Of a stretch of 64,000 bases of DNA, positions 17,951-25,933 are shown piece after piece. The first letter of the stretch is position 1; every line of letters starts with the position of its first letter. The notes under the pieces are model-generated. The model did no database searches, was not told where the DNA came from, and worked only from the letters and a program-made list of their open reading frames with translations. Position numbers and translations under genes: made by a program. The stretch is from the NCBI GenBank assembly GCA_013138965.1, contig WTBT01000003.1, positions 1 through 64,000 on the forward strand. The letters run 5' to 3'. This DNA is from Candidatus Aegiribacteria sp. (GTDB taxonomy: Bacteria; Fermentibacterota; Fermentibacteria; Fermentibacterales; JCC-6).

Positions 17951-18867
17951 AGCAGATCGTTATTCTCAGCGGAAAGGGCGGAACGGGGAAAACATCTCTT
18001 ACGGCTGCTCTTGCTCATAAGGCTGCAGATCTGCACAGGCTTGTTCTGGCGGATGCGGATGTTGACGCCGCGAATCTGGAAATACTGCTAAAACCTGCGA
18101 AACTGGAAGAATTCCCCTTTATCGGGGGATACAAGGCCCGTATCGACAATGAGAAGTGTACCGGCTGCGGCAGGTGCTATGATGTTTGCAGGTTCACTGC
18201 AGTGATTCCCCCGGATTCTTCCGAAAACAGCTACAGGATCGACAGAATCTCCTGCGAAGGGTGCAACTCGTGCGTCTACCAATGTCCTGAGAATGCTATA
18301 ACAAGCGCAAGAACAACTGCGGGTGCCTGGTTTGTGTCCAGATCTGTCTATGGTACTCTTTACCATGCTGAAATGAAGGCAGGCGAGGAGAATTCAGGCA
18401 AACTCGTTACAACCGTCAAAAATGCGGCAGTCAATAAATCCAGAGAAATCGGTGAATCCATCCTTCTGGTTGACGGCCCTCCGGGAATAGGCTGTCCCGT
18501 AATAGCCGCGTGCGCTGGGGCTGATCTTGCCATTATATCTACGGAACCCGGTGTATCGGCAATTCATGACCTCTCCCGTATTCTTGCAACTGTAAGACAC
18601 TTCGGAGTTACATCCGCGGTATGCATTAACCGAAGCGACATCAACCCAGGCAAAACCCGGGAAATAGAGGAGTTCTGTGAACAGGATGGTATCCCTCTGC
18701 TGGGCAGAATACCCTACGATCCCAACGTTACACGGTCCATGTCAAAGGGTCTTCCGGTAAATGCGTTTGATCCTTCCTCTCCGGCTTCAATCGCTATTTC
18801 CGGAATCTGGGAAGCCACTTATTCCCTTATCAGAAGAGATTCAGATGCTGCCGGAACAAAGGAGTGA
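17947..18867 (+). CDS. MinD/Mrp-superfamily ATPase with ferredoxin insert (copy 2)
   Basis: A 306-residue paralogue of the previous gene, starting at GTG in a 4-bp overlap. Walker A' is SGKGGTGKTS (residues 8-17); DADVDAANLE and VDGPPGIGCP carry the acidic strands. The ferredoxin insert has two complete Cys sets, C71-C74-C77-C81 and C103-C106-C109-C113. About 50 residues after the insert are longer than in copy 1 and include the VSRSVYGTLYHAEMKAGEEN segment, which I recall from other second-copy members. It is the last clear member of the PadR-led cluster. Confidence 0.92.
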   Translation: MKQIVILSGKGGTGKTSLTAALAHKAADLHRLVLADADVDAANLEILLKPAKLEEFPFIGGYKARIDNEKCTGCGRCYDVCRFTAVIPPDSSENSYRIDRISCEGCNSCVYQCPENAITSARTTAGAWFVSRSVYGTLYHAEMKAGEENSGKLVTTVKNAAVNKSREIGESILLVDGPPGIGCPVIAACAGADLAIISTEPGVSAIHDLSRILATVRHFGVTSAVCINRSDINPGKTREIEEFCEQDGIPLLGRIPYDPNVTRSMSKGLPVNAFDPSSPASIAISGIWEATYSLIRRDSDAAGTKE

Positions 18868-18942
18868 GTTACGATTGTTGATGAGTGGTACTGAAACCGG
18901 ATACGAACTTCTGCTGCCACCAGCCCGATGGGAAAAGAACTG

Positions 18943-19428
18943 ATGAAAGTTCGATCGCCTGCTCACGCGAACTGCGTCGTGTGCAGTTCCCTGAACGAAC
19001 ACGGACTCGGCCTGAGCTTCAAAAGTCTTCCCGATGGTAGCGTGGAAGCGACGTTTGATTGTAATCAGGCCTTCGAGGGATATCGCAATGTGCTGCACGG
19101 CGGGATTACATCTACTCTTCTCGACGGGGCGATGACGAATTGCATGTTTGCGCACGGCATTCATGCTGTAACTGCCGAATTGAATATCAGGTTCCTGCAT
19201 CCTGTAGCATGCTGCCTGTCAGTTACCGTCCGGGCATGGATCACTCGATCCTCTTCGAAACTTCACCTTCTGAAGGCCGAGATATCACAGAACGATCAGA
19301 TCATGGCGACCGCGACGGGCAAGTTCGTACGGATAGAGGAACAGCCTGATCCTGATTCAACCGGAGTTGAGACAGCTACAACCAGCAAGAAGGTTAGCCC
19401 CGGGCTTTCTGTGCTGAGAAGCTCATAA
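18943..19428 (+). CDS. PaaI-type hotdog-fold thioesterase
   Basis: A 161-residue acyl-CoA thioesterase-like protein with a single hotdog domain. The YRNVLHGGITSTLLDGAM segment carries the HGG motif and the helix-borne acidic residue of the active site, and AELNIRFLHPV is the conserved beta strand. An N-terminal pair CVVC (with SPAHANC) suggests an optional metal site. I favour the ATG at 18943 because it overlaps the stop of a short reading frame (18881-18943, 20 codons) that would couple its translation to the MinD gene; an ATG at 18928 in the same frame is possible. The substrate is unknown. Confidence 0.82.
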   Translation: MKVRSPAHANCVVCSSLNEHGLGLSFKSLPDGSVEATFDCNQAFEGYRNVLHGGITSTLLDGAMTNCMFAHGIHAVTAELNIRFLHPVACCLSVTVRAWITRSSSKLHLLKAEISQNDQIMATATGKFVRIEEQPDPDSTGVETATTSKKVSPGLSVLRSS

Positions 19429-19545
19429 CCGCCATTTCGGACAGGGATTAGCCTGCGTATTTCAGACTGTTCCTTTTCCGGCGTTGGCCTGATTTATACA
19501 TTTTGTTTATCGTACAGGCGTATACTCAGCTGATAGGAGCGGGAA

Positions 19546-22263
19546 ATGAAAAATATGAAGGATGCGAGCAGGGTAGCGGCAAGGCTGGCAACTGCGGTTT
19601 CTTCACAGGAAACCCCCGAGGATCGAGTCGAAGCTCTCGCCAAATTCGTCTCCGGGTATAAATCGAACGAAATCGGCAAAGTTCTGGGTTCGATTATCGT
19701 AGATGCCTGCCAGCGTATTGAGGCCGGTATAACATTCCTTTCATTCATAGACTGGCCTCTCCTTAAAAAAAGCTCTCCGGACTGGGACTGGGGCGGTCTG
19801 GATAGCTGGTTCTCAAAAACGAAACTCGAAGAGGTATGGAACCTTTACAACCACGTTCCTTCAGGTTCAAGAAAATATGTCATAGCAAAGATATCGTTAC
19901 TTATCGAGGTTATTTTCGTGCTTATAGAGGATGATCTTCTCGATCCCGAATCGGATCTGGACTGCACGGGCGCGGACATTGCGCTGACCATACTCAAGGG
20001 GGCGGGAAAAGGTGATCCTACTTTCAGGCTAACTCTCACTTCCTTCCCGGTAGAGTTACGTAAATTCATGAAAGATATTCTTGCCGAATTTGACTTCATT
20101 GAGAAAACTCCCGGAATCTGGCAATTCACTTTCAGTCAGGCGGCTCTGGAGAACTTCGCTTCGGGAAACAATCTCCGGGTTCATATGGGGTCCGGTCAGA
20201 TGTCGTTGGCTGTAGCCCAGAGAAACGCTGAAAACCTTGTGAAAAGGCTTGAACTTCTCGTAAAAGTCCTTCAGATGTTTCCCTCGGGACACCCATCAAT
20301 AGACCCCTCAGCAGAATCCTTTCTTAACACCCTTTCAAAATTTGATAATAAAGATAATGAACAGGTGACTCTTTCGGTAGTGGGTGATACCGTTATGGTT
20401 AACGATATAAGCGTGGCAAGAAAGAACACCAGTATCAGCGGGTTTATCAGAGCTTTCACAGAACGGAATATGAGAAGCCTGACCTTCGATCATAGAGTAA
20501 CAGCTAAAGATGTGAAAACCTTCTCAAGAATATTCAACAGACCCGCCGCATACATTTCGGAACACGGCGGTATGGACAGGCTTCTTGAACTCAGGGGATT
20601 GGATTCCATTACCGTAAACCGATTCCATTACCAGCTTATGTCAGAAGGCGAGGAGGCAGGTCAGACTCTGGCTCGGGGAGAAGTCACCATTGAGGACGCC
20701 ATCTTCTCCGAGCTGATAGACAGGCTTGAAAGGGGAGAAAGCATAGATTCCCTTCCAGGCAGCAAGATCGGTGATGCCCTTAAATCCGTTCTTGCGGCCG
20801 CGAGGGAAAACAGGGAGGAACAGAGAGGGATGATAGCCAGGTTCGTATTTGCCCTTGATCCCACCCTCCTTGAAAAGGGGCTTCTTTCAAACCGTGTAAT
20901 TCAGAGAGGAATGGCATGGAAGGCTGTCCGCAAGATTATAGACAGGCTTCTGGCAAGCCTTCCCTCACCTGACCCTGACACAAGGCACAGGACAGTGGGC
21001 AAGCTGCAGGACATGGCTCTCCTTGCCGTGGAGCGGGGAAAAGAAAACTCGACAATACAGATAATCGAGAATGTCTCCATGCTTCTGAAGCGCGAACAGG
21101 ATCCGGATGTTCTGTACAGGGGGGTAATCCTCACAGCTTCCCTTATGGAAGCGCTTCTTGCCAGGGGTATGATGACTATAGCCCTTGAAGCGGGGAAAAT
21201 TCTTCATAATCTGGAATCGATGCGGTACTCAAGGACTGAACTGGAAGCTGCCAGGAAGCGGTCTCTGGCGGAAGCCCAGAGAAAGATGGATACTATAAAT
21301 GCGGCAGAAGCCCTTGTTCAGAATATACTATCCGATGATGAGATCGTTTCCAGGGAGGCCAGCAACCTTGCGATGATAACTCCCCCGGATAACCTCGTGT
21401 CTCAGCTGGTGAATATTTTTCACGATGACAGCAGAAGGCTCAGATCAAAAGCCTTCCGTATGCTCCTTAAAATGGGCGAAAGAGGGCTCTCTGCAATCCA
21501 TGAAAGACTCACTGAGACAGTAACGGCCTTCAATTCAAAGGTGGGTGGAGGCACCTATCTCCTGCCGGACACGGAATGGTACAAAGCCAGAAACATGATA
21601 CAGGTTCTTCGTGATCTCAGCTCTCCCTCCAGCGAGAACATTCTAGCGGAACTCTGCAAAGTTCCTGATCCAAGGATCAGGCGAGAATGTCTTCTGGCCC
21701 TCACTAAAGTATCCACGACAACGGCGGAAAGCCTTTCTATGTCCCTCATCATTGATAAGTCAAAGGAAGTTGCGGAGATAGCTCTTAACATCCTCACCAA
21801 ACAGGCCATGCGCAATCCGGCTTTCATTCCCAGGATAACTGAGGCCTTCCGCAAAAACAGTGATATCAGAATCGAAATTATGGAGTCATTCAGCATACTT
21901 GGCAAGCACAAAACAGTCATCAGTTTTCTTTCCAGGAGCCTCCAGGATGGTCCTTCCAGCATACTTTTCGAACACCATAACCTTATCTCGGGAGCTTTTC
22001 GAATCATCAACAGATACGGAGGAACCTCCGAGCTCCCTGTACTGGAAAATCTTCTGACTGAAGTGGAGGGAGGTTTCTTCAGGAAGAGTAAGATCGACAA
22101 ATCATTAATTCAGCAGTTAAAGGAGACTATCCAGAACCTGAGGCTTTCAGAAAGTGTGATTGAAAGCGATGTCTCTCCGGAGCCTCCACCTGACAAACCG
22201 CGCAAACCCCCGGAAGATGATGAGATAACCATCCTTGGCCCAGATTTCGGCATAAACGGCTGA
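19546..22263 (+). CDS. large HEAT-repeat-like protein of unknown function
   Basis: A 905-residue soluble protein without signal peptide or membrane segments. I do not recognise a named family. Roughly residues 600-870 are helical pairs resembling HEAT repeats (for example LVNIFHDDSRRLRSKAFRMLLKMG, and PDPRIRRECLLALTKVS, and SKEVAEIALNILTK), which usually mediate protein contacts. Residues about 270-330 (LSVVGDTVMVNDISV, then ISGFIRAFTERNMRSLTF) resemble a beta-rich module that I have seen ahead of HEAT arrays in signalling proteins of delta-proteobacteria and related phyla. The C-terminus is Pro/Asp-rich (SPEPPPDKPRKPPEDDE). The ATG follows GATAGGAGCGGG. It stands alone between the thioesterase and ybaK. 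Confidence 0.7.
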   Translation: MKNMKDASRVAARLATAVSSQETPEDRVEALAKFVSGYKSNEIGKVLGSIIVDACQRIEAGITFLSFIDWPLLKKSSPDWDWGGLDSWFSKTKLEEVWNLYNHVPSGSRKYVIAKISLLIEVIFVLIEDDLLDPESDLDCTGADIALTILKGAGKGDPTFRLTLTSFPVELRKFMKDILAEFDFIEKTPGIWQFTFSQAALENFASGNNLRVHMGSGQMSLAVAQRNAENLVKRLELLVKVLQMFPSGHPSIDPSAESFLNTLSKFDNKDNEQVTLSVVGDTVMVNDISVARKNTSISGFIRAFTERNMRSLTFDHRVTAKDVKTFSRIFNRPAAYISEHGGMDRLLELRGLDSITVNRFHYQLMSEGEEAGQTLARGEVTIEDAIFSELIDRLERGESIDSLPGSKIGDALKSVLAAARENREEQRGMIARFVFALDPTLLEKGLLSNRVIQRGMAWKAVRKIIDRLLASLPSPDPDTRHRTVGKLQDMALLAVERGKENSTIQIIENVSMLLKREQDPDVLYRGVILTASLMEALLARGMMTIALEAGKILHNLESMRYSRTELEAARKRSLAEAQRKMDTINAAEALVQNILSDDEIVSREASNLAMITPPDNLVSQLVNIFHDDSRRLRSKAFRMLLKMGERGLSAIHERLTETVTAFNSKVGGGTYLLPDTEWYKARNMIQVLRDLSSPSSENILAELCKVPDPRIRRECLLALTKVSTTTAESLSMSLIIDKSKEVAEIALNILTKQAMRNPAFIPRITEAFRKNSDIRIEIMESFSILGKHKTVISFLSRSLQDGPSSILFEHHNLISGAFRIINRYGGTSELPVLENLLTEVEGGFFRKSKIDKSLIQQLKETIQNLRLSESVIESDVSPEPPPDKPRKPPEDDEITILGPDFGING

Positions 22264-22570
22264 CAGTCGTCACAGATCGGGCTCATGAATGATTGTGCTC
22301 GACTTGATTCCAATCCCCTAACGCGTAACACAACGTCGCATGAAAGCCATCTATTTATTCCTTGACAGGGCAGGATTATTCTCGGTATTCTTATATCAGG
22401 CTGGAAATACGGTTTGATGGAAAGTACTGCAGGATTTTCAGGGCTACGTTGCCTGATGAAGTAAAATCAAGTTTTCTATCGCTCCGCTTATCGGTTATGA
22501 TGAACTGATGAGCAAGGCTCAACTCGAACCCTGGACGTCCGTACTCCAGGCAGGATAAGGGAGGCTAATC
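22264..22570. other. intergenic region before ybaK
   Basis: No gene seen. A possible promoter (22362-22391) lies in its middle, about 180 bp upstream of the ybaK ATG. I find no strong terminator after the HEAT protein. Confidence 0.5.
22362..22391 (+). promoter_or_regulatory. possible promoter upstream of ybaK
   Basis: TTGACA (22362-22367) and TATTCT (22386-22391) at 18-bp spacing. The distance to the gene implies a long leader, so confidence is low. Confidence 0.3.
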
Positions 22571-23038
22571 ATGCCGGTTGAAAAACTGAGGGACTTCCTC
22601 GATTCGAACGGAGTAAAGTACATTACAATCCGTCACTCCCCTGCGTTCACAGCCCAGGAGATCGCAGCTTCCGCGCATATCAAGGGCAGGGATCTGGCCA
22701 AGACAGTAATGGTCAAGATCGACGGCAAGCTGGCCATGGCTGTCATCCCCGCCCAGCGAATGCTGGACCTCGAGATGCTGAGCAAGGCGGCTGGCGGAAC
22801 GGAGGTTGAGATCGCGGTCGAGAACGAATTCATCGAGGCCTTCCCCGGATGCGAACTCGGCGCCATGCCCCCCTTCGGGAACATCTACGGCATAGATGTG
22901 TTCGTGGCTCTCGAGCTGACGGAGGATGAGGAGATTGCGTTCAACGCGGGTTCCCACAGCGAACTTGTCCAGCTTTCCTACGCCGACTTCGAGTCACTGG
23001 CAATGCCGAAGGTTGCGCCGCTCTCGCGGTCGAACTAG
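22571..23038 (+). CDS. YbaK/ProX-type aminoacyl-tRNA deacylase
   Basis: A 155-residue trans-editing domain that hydrolyses mischarged aminoacyl-tRNA. HSPAFTAQEIAASAHIKGRD is the conserved substrate-pocket helix; LAKTVMVKIDGKLAMAVIPA contains the essential Lys; MPPFGNIYGIDVFVA and FNAGSHSELVQLSYADF complete the fold. It stands alone, not fused to ProRS. Which mischarged tRNA it edits (Cys-tRNA-Pro, Ala-tRNA-Pro or other) cannot be decided. Codons are noticeably more G/C-ending than in the neighbours, which may mean transfer. The start ATG follows AAGGGAGG. Confidence 0.9.
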   Translation: MPVEKLRDFLDSNGVKYITIRHSPAFTAQEIAASAHIKGRDLAKTVMVKIDGKLAMAVIPAQRMLDLEMLSKAAGGTEVEIAVENEFIEAFPGCELGAMPPFGNIYGIDVFVALELTEDEEIAFNAGSHSELVQLSYADFESLAMPKVAPLSRSN

Positions 23039-23088
23039 GCTGTCCGAGAATGCGGCATCGGCATAAGGAACCACATATCTGGATATAA

Positions 23089-23144
23089 TAATAATTGGGG
23101 ACGGAGGTAATTAGAATTTCTGATTACCTCCGTCCCCATTATTT
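23089..23144. repeat. 56-bp palindromic repeat, left copy
   Basis: A nearly perfect hairpin: an arm AATAATTGGGGACGGAGGT plus AAT, a short AT-rich loop, and its complement, with a single bulged T. A second copy at 24517-24572 in the same orientation has only a few differences, all around the loop. Together they bracket one ATPase gene. It resembles REP/MITE-like palindromes mobilised by IS200/RAYT-type transposases, but no transposase is in the window. Confidence 0.85.
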
Positions 23145-23212
23145 ATCATTGTACCCTTGACAGAAGGACACAAATTGCATAATATTTCCTTAGCGAAAGG
23201 AAACATGCAAAA

Positions 23213-24538
23213 ATGCTGGAACAACTGATAGCCGGGTTCCGTGAAAGATCTCTTCCTGAGTTAACTCCCCGGACAATTCGATTCTCTCCTGTAAAGAAGA
23301 TGGCTTCAGTGATAATCGGGATGCGTCGGTCCGGGAAGACGTGCCTGCTGTTTCAGGAGATTCGACGGTTGATTGATTCTGGTGTCGATCCCGGACATAT
23401 CCTCTATCTGAACTTCGAGGATGACAGATTGCAACCTCTTGAATCGGGAATACTCGATCGAGTTCTGGAGGCTTTCTTCAGAATAAATCCCGGTGCCAGA
23501 TCGGGGAAATCGTACCTGTTCTTTGATGAGATCCAGATTGTGGATGGATGGTCCCGCTTCGCGCGGAGGGTGCTGGATACAGAGGAAACCAATCTGTACA
23601 TTACTGGTTCTTCGGCAAGGATGCTCTCAACGGAGGTTGCTACAGAGTTCCGGGGCAGGGGTTATTCTGTGGAAGTGCTTCCATTCAGCTTCAGTGAAGC
23701 CCTGCTTCACAGAGGAATTCAAATACCTCAGAGTACTCCTGGACCCAGACTCAGGTCGAAGCTGGAAGCAGCATTCGATGAATACCTTCGTATTGGTGGC
23801 TTCCCGGATGTCCAGTTCCTGGAAGAATCTCAGAGAATCCAAGTGCTGCAGGATTACGTAGAACTGGTACTTCTAAGAGATATCATCGAACGACACGAAG
23901 TGAGAAACATGCATGCTGTGCGGTATTTTTCGCTTGCTTTGCTCCAATCGTCGGGAACTCTCGTATCTGTTAACAAGCAGGCCAATTACCTGAAAACACT
24001 GGGAATCGCGGTCGGAAAGGATACTCTTTACAGCCTGCTTGATTTTTTCATCGATGCGTTTCTGCTTTTTACTGTCCCGAAGTTTCACAGATCGCTTCGG
24101 GTTCGCGAGTCTAATCCAAGGAAGATCTATGCGGTTGATCCGGGGCTTGCCTTTGCAGTAATGCCTGCCGTAGCATCAAATTTGGGAGCTCGACTTGAGA
24201 CTGCTGTTTATCTTGAGTTGCGCAGACGCCTTCCAACCCGCAGGGAAGGGATGATTTCTTATTATGTGACTGAAGCCGGACATGAAGTGGACTTCGTTGT
24301 GGGAGACACTGTACATGGAGGAGCAACAGAGTTGATTCAGGTCTGTGCCGACATATCCGGGCAAGAAGTCCTTAATCGTGAACTTCGCGCACTCTCTGAG
24401 GCAATGGTGGAACTGGGATTGACAGAGTCGCTGATAATCACCAATCGGTTTCGGGAGAGTATTCCGGTAGAAGGCGGCATAGTCAGCTTTGTTCCTGCAT
24501 GGAACTGGATGCTGTGTAATAATTGGGGACGGAGGTAA
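23213..24538 (+). CDS. AAA_14/DUF4143-type ATPase in a palindrome-bounded cassette
   Basis: A 441-residue ATPase of the AAA_14 plus DUF4143 class common in accessory regions. Walker A is GMRRSGKT (36-43), Walker B is YLFFDEIQ near 101-108, and TGSSARML is the sensor region. The C-terminal DUF4143 part (about 200-400) has the LRDIIERHEVRN and ALLQSSGTLVSVNKQANYL motifs typical of the family; a nuclease-like strand pair HEVDFVVGD and LIQVCADIS lies near 358-385. The function is not established; proteins of this family are suspected of roles in defence or stress. The stop codon and the last codons (N-N-W-G-R-R) lie inside the right palindrome copy. Confidence 0.88.
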   Translation: MLEQLIAGFRERSLPELTPRTIRFSPVKKMASVIIGMRRSGKTCLLFQEIRRLIDSGVDPGHILYLNFEDDRLQPLESGILDRVLEAFFRINPGARSGKSYLFFDEIQIVDGWSRFARRVLDTEETNLYITGSSARMLSTEVATEFRGRGYSVEVLPFSFSEALLHRGIQIPQSTPGPRLRSKLEAAFDEYLRIGGFPDVQFLEESQRIQVLQDYVELVLLRDIIERHEVRNMHAVRYFSLALLQSSGTLVSVNKQANYLKTLGIAVGKDTLYSLLDFFIDAFLLFTVPKFHRSLRVRESNPRKIYAVDPGLAFAVMPAVASNLGARLETAVYLELRRRLPTRREGMISYYVTEAGHEVDFVVGDTVHGGATELIQVCADISGQEVLNRELRALSEAMVELGLTESLIITNRFRESIPVEGGIVSFVPAWNWMLCNNWGRR

Positions 24539-24572
24539 TTAGAAATTCTAATCACCTCCGTCCCCATTATTT
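24517..24572. repeat. 56-bp palindromic repeat, right copy
   Basis: Direct copy of the hairpin at 23089-23144. Its left arm encodes the last six residues and the TAA stop of the ATPase gene, so the repeat supplied or replaced the 3' end of that gene. It could also act as a bidirectional terminator. Confidence 0.85.
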
Positions 24573-24594
24573 CAGTCGACAGTGAAACAATAGT

Positions 24595-24852
24595 TTAGTG
24601 TATCATTATTATAGATTGCTGAAATAGCTTCTTGTTCACATGAGAGAAATTGAGTTGAATAAAGGATGAGTAGCCCGACAATTCCTTGAAATCATCAGGA
24701 TTATGGGCAATATTCATGCTGGAGTTTGGAATTTTACAGGCTCTGCCGTCAGAATACACTAGGAGCGCGTCCGAAGGTCGCAATATGATTTTGCGCTCCG
24801 AAGCTTGAAAAGTATCCAATACGGAGTACCACAATTCCTTTTGCCGGATCAA
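24595..24852 (-). CDS. hypothetical small protein, possibly divergent from the wHTH gene
   Basis: An open frame of 85 codons (starting MIRQKELWYSVLDTF, with KIILRPSDALLVYSDGR and NFSHVNKKLFQQ) in an interval that otherwise lacks a gene. Its start abuts the TTGGT dyads in front of the winged-helix gene, which would make it a divergently controlled partner. I do not recognise a family and composition alone does not prove that it is coding; it could be the remnant of a longer gene. Confidence 0.3.
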   Translation of the reverse strand: MIRQKELWYSVLDTFQASERKIILRPSDALLVYSDGRACKIPNSSMNIAHNPDDFKELSGYSSFIQLNFSHVNKKLFQQSIIMIH

Positions 24853-24857
24853 CTGTA

Positions 24858-24904
24858 TTGGTTATATTACCAATGAAGTTGGTACAGTAACCATATAAAT
24901 TGGT
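24858..24904. promoter_or_regulatory. TTGGT/ACCAA operator cluster
   Basis: A near-perfect dyad TTGGTTATATTACCAA (24858-24873) is followed by an imperfect copy TTGGTACAGTAACC (24879-24892) and a half-site TTGGT (24900-24904), spaced about two helical turns apart, ending 11 bp before the winged-helix gene. Very likely the autoregulatory site of that protein. Confidence 0.6.
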
Positions 24905-24915
24905 AATGAGGGATT

Positions 24916-25248
24916 ATGCTTTTAGGGTCGTTATTCGTCTCGGAGGATGCAGAGAGAGTTCTTCTCTTCCTTACTGCAAGGGGAGAGGGGTATGCAAAAG
25001 AAATCTCTGATTATTACCAGAGAAGTATCTTCGGCATACAAAAGCAGTTGGAGAAGTTTGATGCCGGCGGAGTGCTTATTAGCAGAAAAATCGGAAGAAC
25101 CAGATTATACCGCTTCAACCCGAGATACCCCCTGCTTGATGAGCTGCGGATTCTTCTTAAAAAGGCAATTCAATTTCTTCCTGAGGAGGAAATTAAGAAA
25201 CTGACAATCTACAGGAGCAGACCCAGGCGCAAGGGGAAGACTCTGTGA
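24916..25248 (+). CDS. winged-helix transcriptional regulator of an NTase module
   Basis: A 110-residue ArsR-like winged-helix protein. Helix-turn-helix residues run about 10-60 (SEDAERVLLFLTARGEGYA, KEISDYYQRSIFGIQKQLEKF) and the wing is GVLISRKIGRTRLYRFNP. The C-terminus is helical and basic (RSRPRRKGKTL). It is coupled to the following nucleotidyltransferase-like gene by a GTGA overlap. I recall this pairing as widespread in mobile regions of bacteria and archaea, where it resembles two-gene toxin-antitoxin units. The ATG at 24916 has a GAGGG site upstream. Confidence 0.75.
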   Translation: MLLGSLFVSEDAERVLLFLTARGEGYAKEISDYYQRSIFGIQKQLEKFDAGGVLISRKIGRTRLYRFNPRYPLLDELRILLKKAIQFLPEEEIKKLTIYRSRPRRKGKTL

Positions 25249-25805
25249 AATCTGTTTCAGAGATGAGTCGAATCGAGTTCGCTGCATATGTTGCCACACA
25301 GCTTGAACAAAGTGGAATAGCAGTTGTGCTTAGTGGTGGTTCATGCGTGTCCATATATAGTTCTGACAAGTATGTATCAATGGATCTTGATTTCATCGAG
25401 ACTGGTATTTCATCCAGAAACGCTGTTGCAAGGTGCATGAGGAACATTGGATTTTCAGAAGAAAACCGGTACTTCAAACATCCGGAATCTGAACTTCTAG
25501 TGGACTTTCCGCCTGGACCACTTGGGATAGGGAACGAACCCATTACTGATTTCAATGAAGTGACCACAGTTACAGGAACTCTGCGCATGCTTTCGCCCAC
25601 TGATTGTGTGAAAGACAGGCTGTCATGGTTCTACCATACAGGTGATACTGAGTGCCTCGAGCAGGCGTTTATGGTTACCCTTAGCAACGAGATCGATATT
25701 GAGGAGATCAAGCGCTGGTCTGCAGGCGAAGGTAAAGCCAAAGAATTCAAAAGTTTGAAACACCAGCTTACAGCTTATCAAAAGGGAAGCAATCTTTCTC
25801 AATAG
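25245..25805 (+). CDS. nucleotidyltransferase-fold protein (AbiEii-like candidate toxin)
   Basis: A 186-residue protein starting at GTG in a 4-bp overlap with the winged-helix gene. The nucleotidyltransferase signature is LSGGSCVSIY followed by SMDLDFIE, that is hGGS-x(n)-hDhDh as in AbiEii/MNT-type enzymes; a third acidic strand may be LLVDFPPG. The C-terminal part is helical with a charged tail. The organisation (DNA-binding partner first, NTase second, translationally coupled, preceded by dyad operators) fits a toxin-antitoxin or abortive-infection unit in which the NTase modifies tRNA or protein. Activity is inferred from motifs only. Confidence 0.65.
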   Translation: MKSVSEMSRIEFAAYVATQLEQSGIAVVLSGGSCVSIYSSDKYVSMDLDFIETGISSRNAVARCMRNIGFSEENRYFKHPESELLVDFPPGPLGIGNEPITDFNEVTTVTGTLRMLSPTDCVKDRLSWFYHTGDTECLEQAFMVTLSNEIDIEEIKRWSAGEGKAKEFKSLKHQLTAYQKGSNLSQ

Positions 25806-25933
25806 TTCGATAAGTGTCTACTAAGGGGTGCCGAATTCAGAAATTCCAGTTTCGGCGCACATAGGATTTTGTATCGAAAAAGAAATCCCATACCAAGACG
25901 ATATTCAGCGAACACCCGGAAGAACAGTAATAA

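Noticed and set aside
18881-18943. A 20-codon frame between the second MinD gene and the thioesterase
   Set aside because: Too short to support as a protein. I use it only as an argument for a coupled start at 18943.
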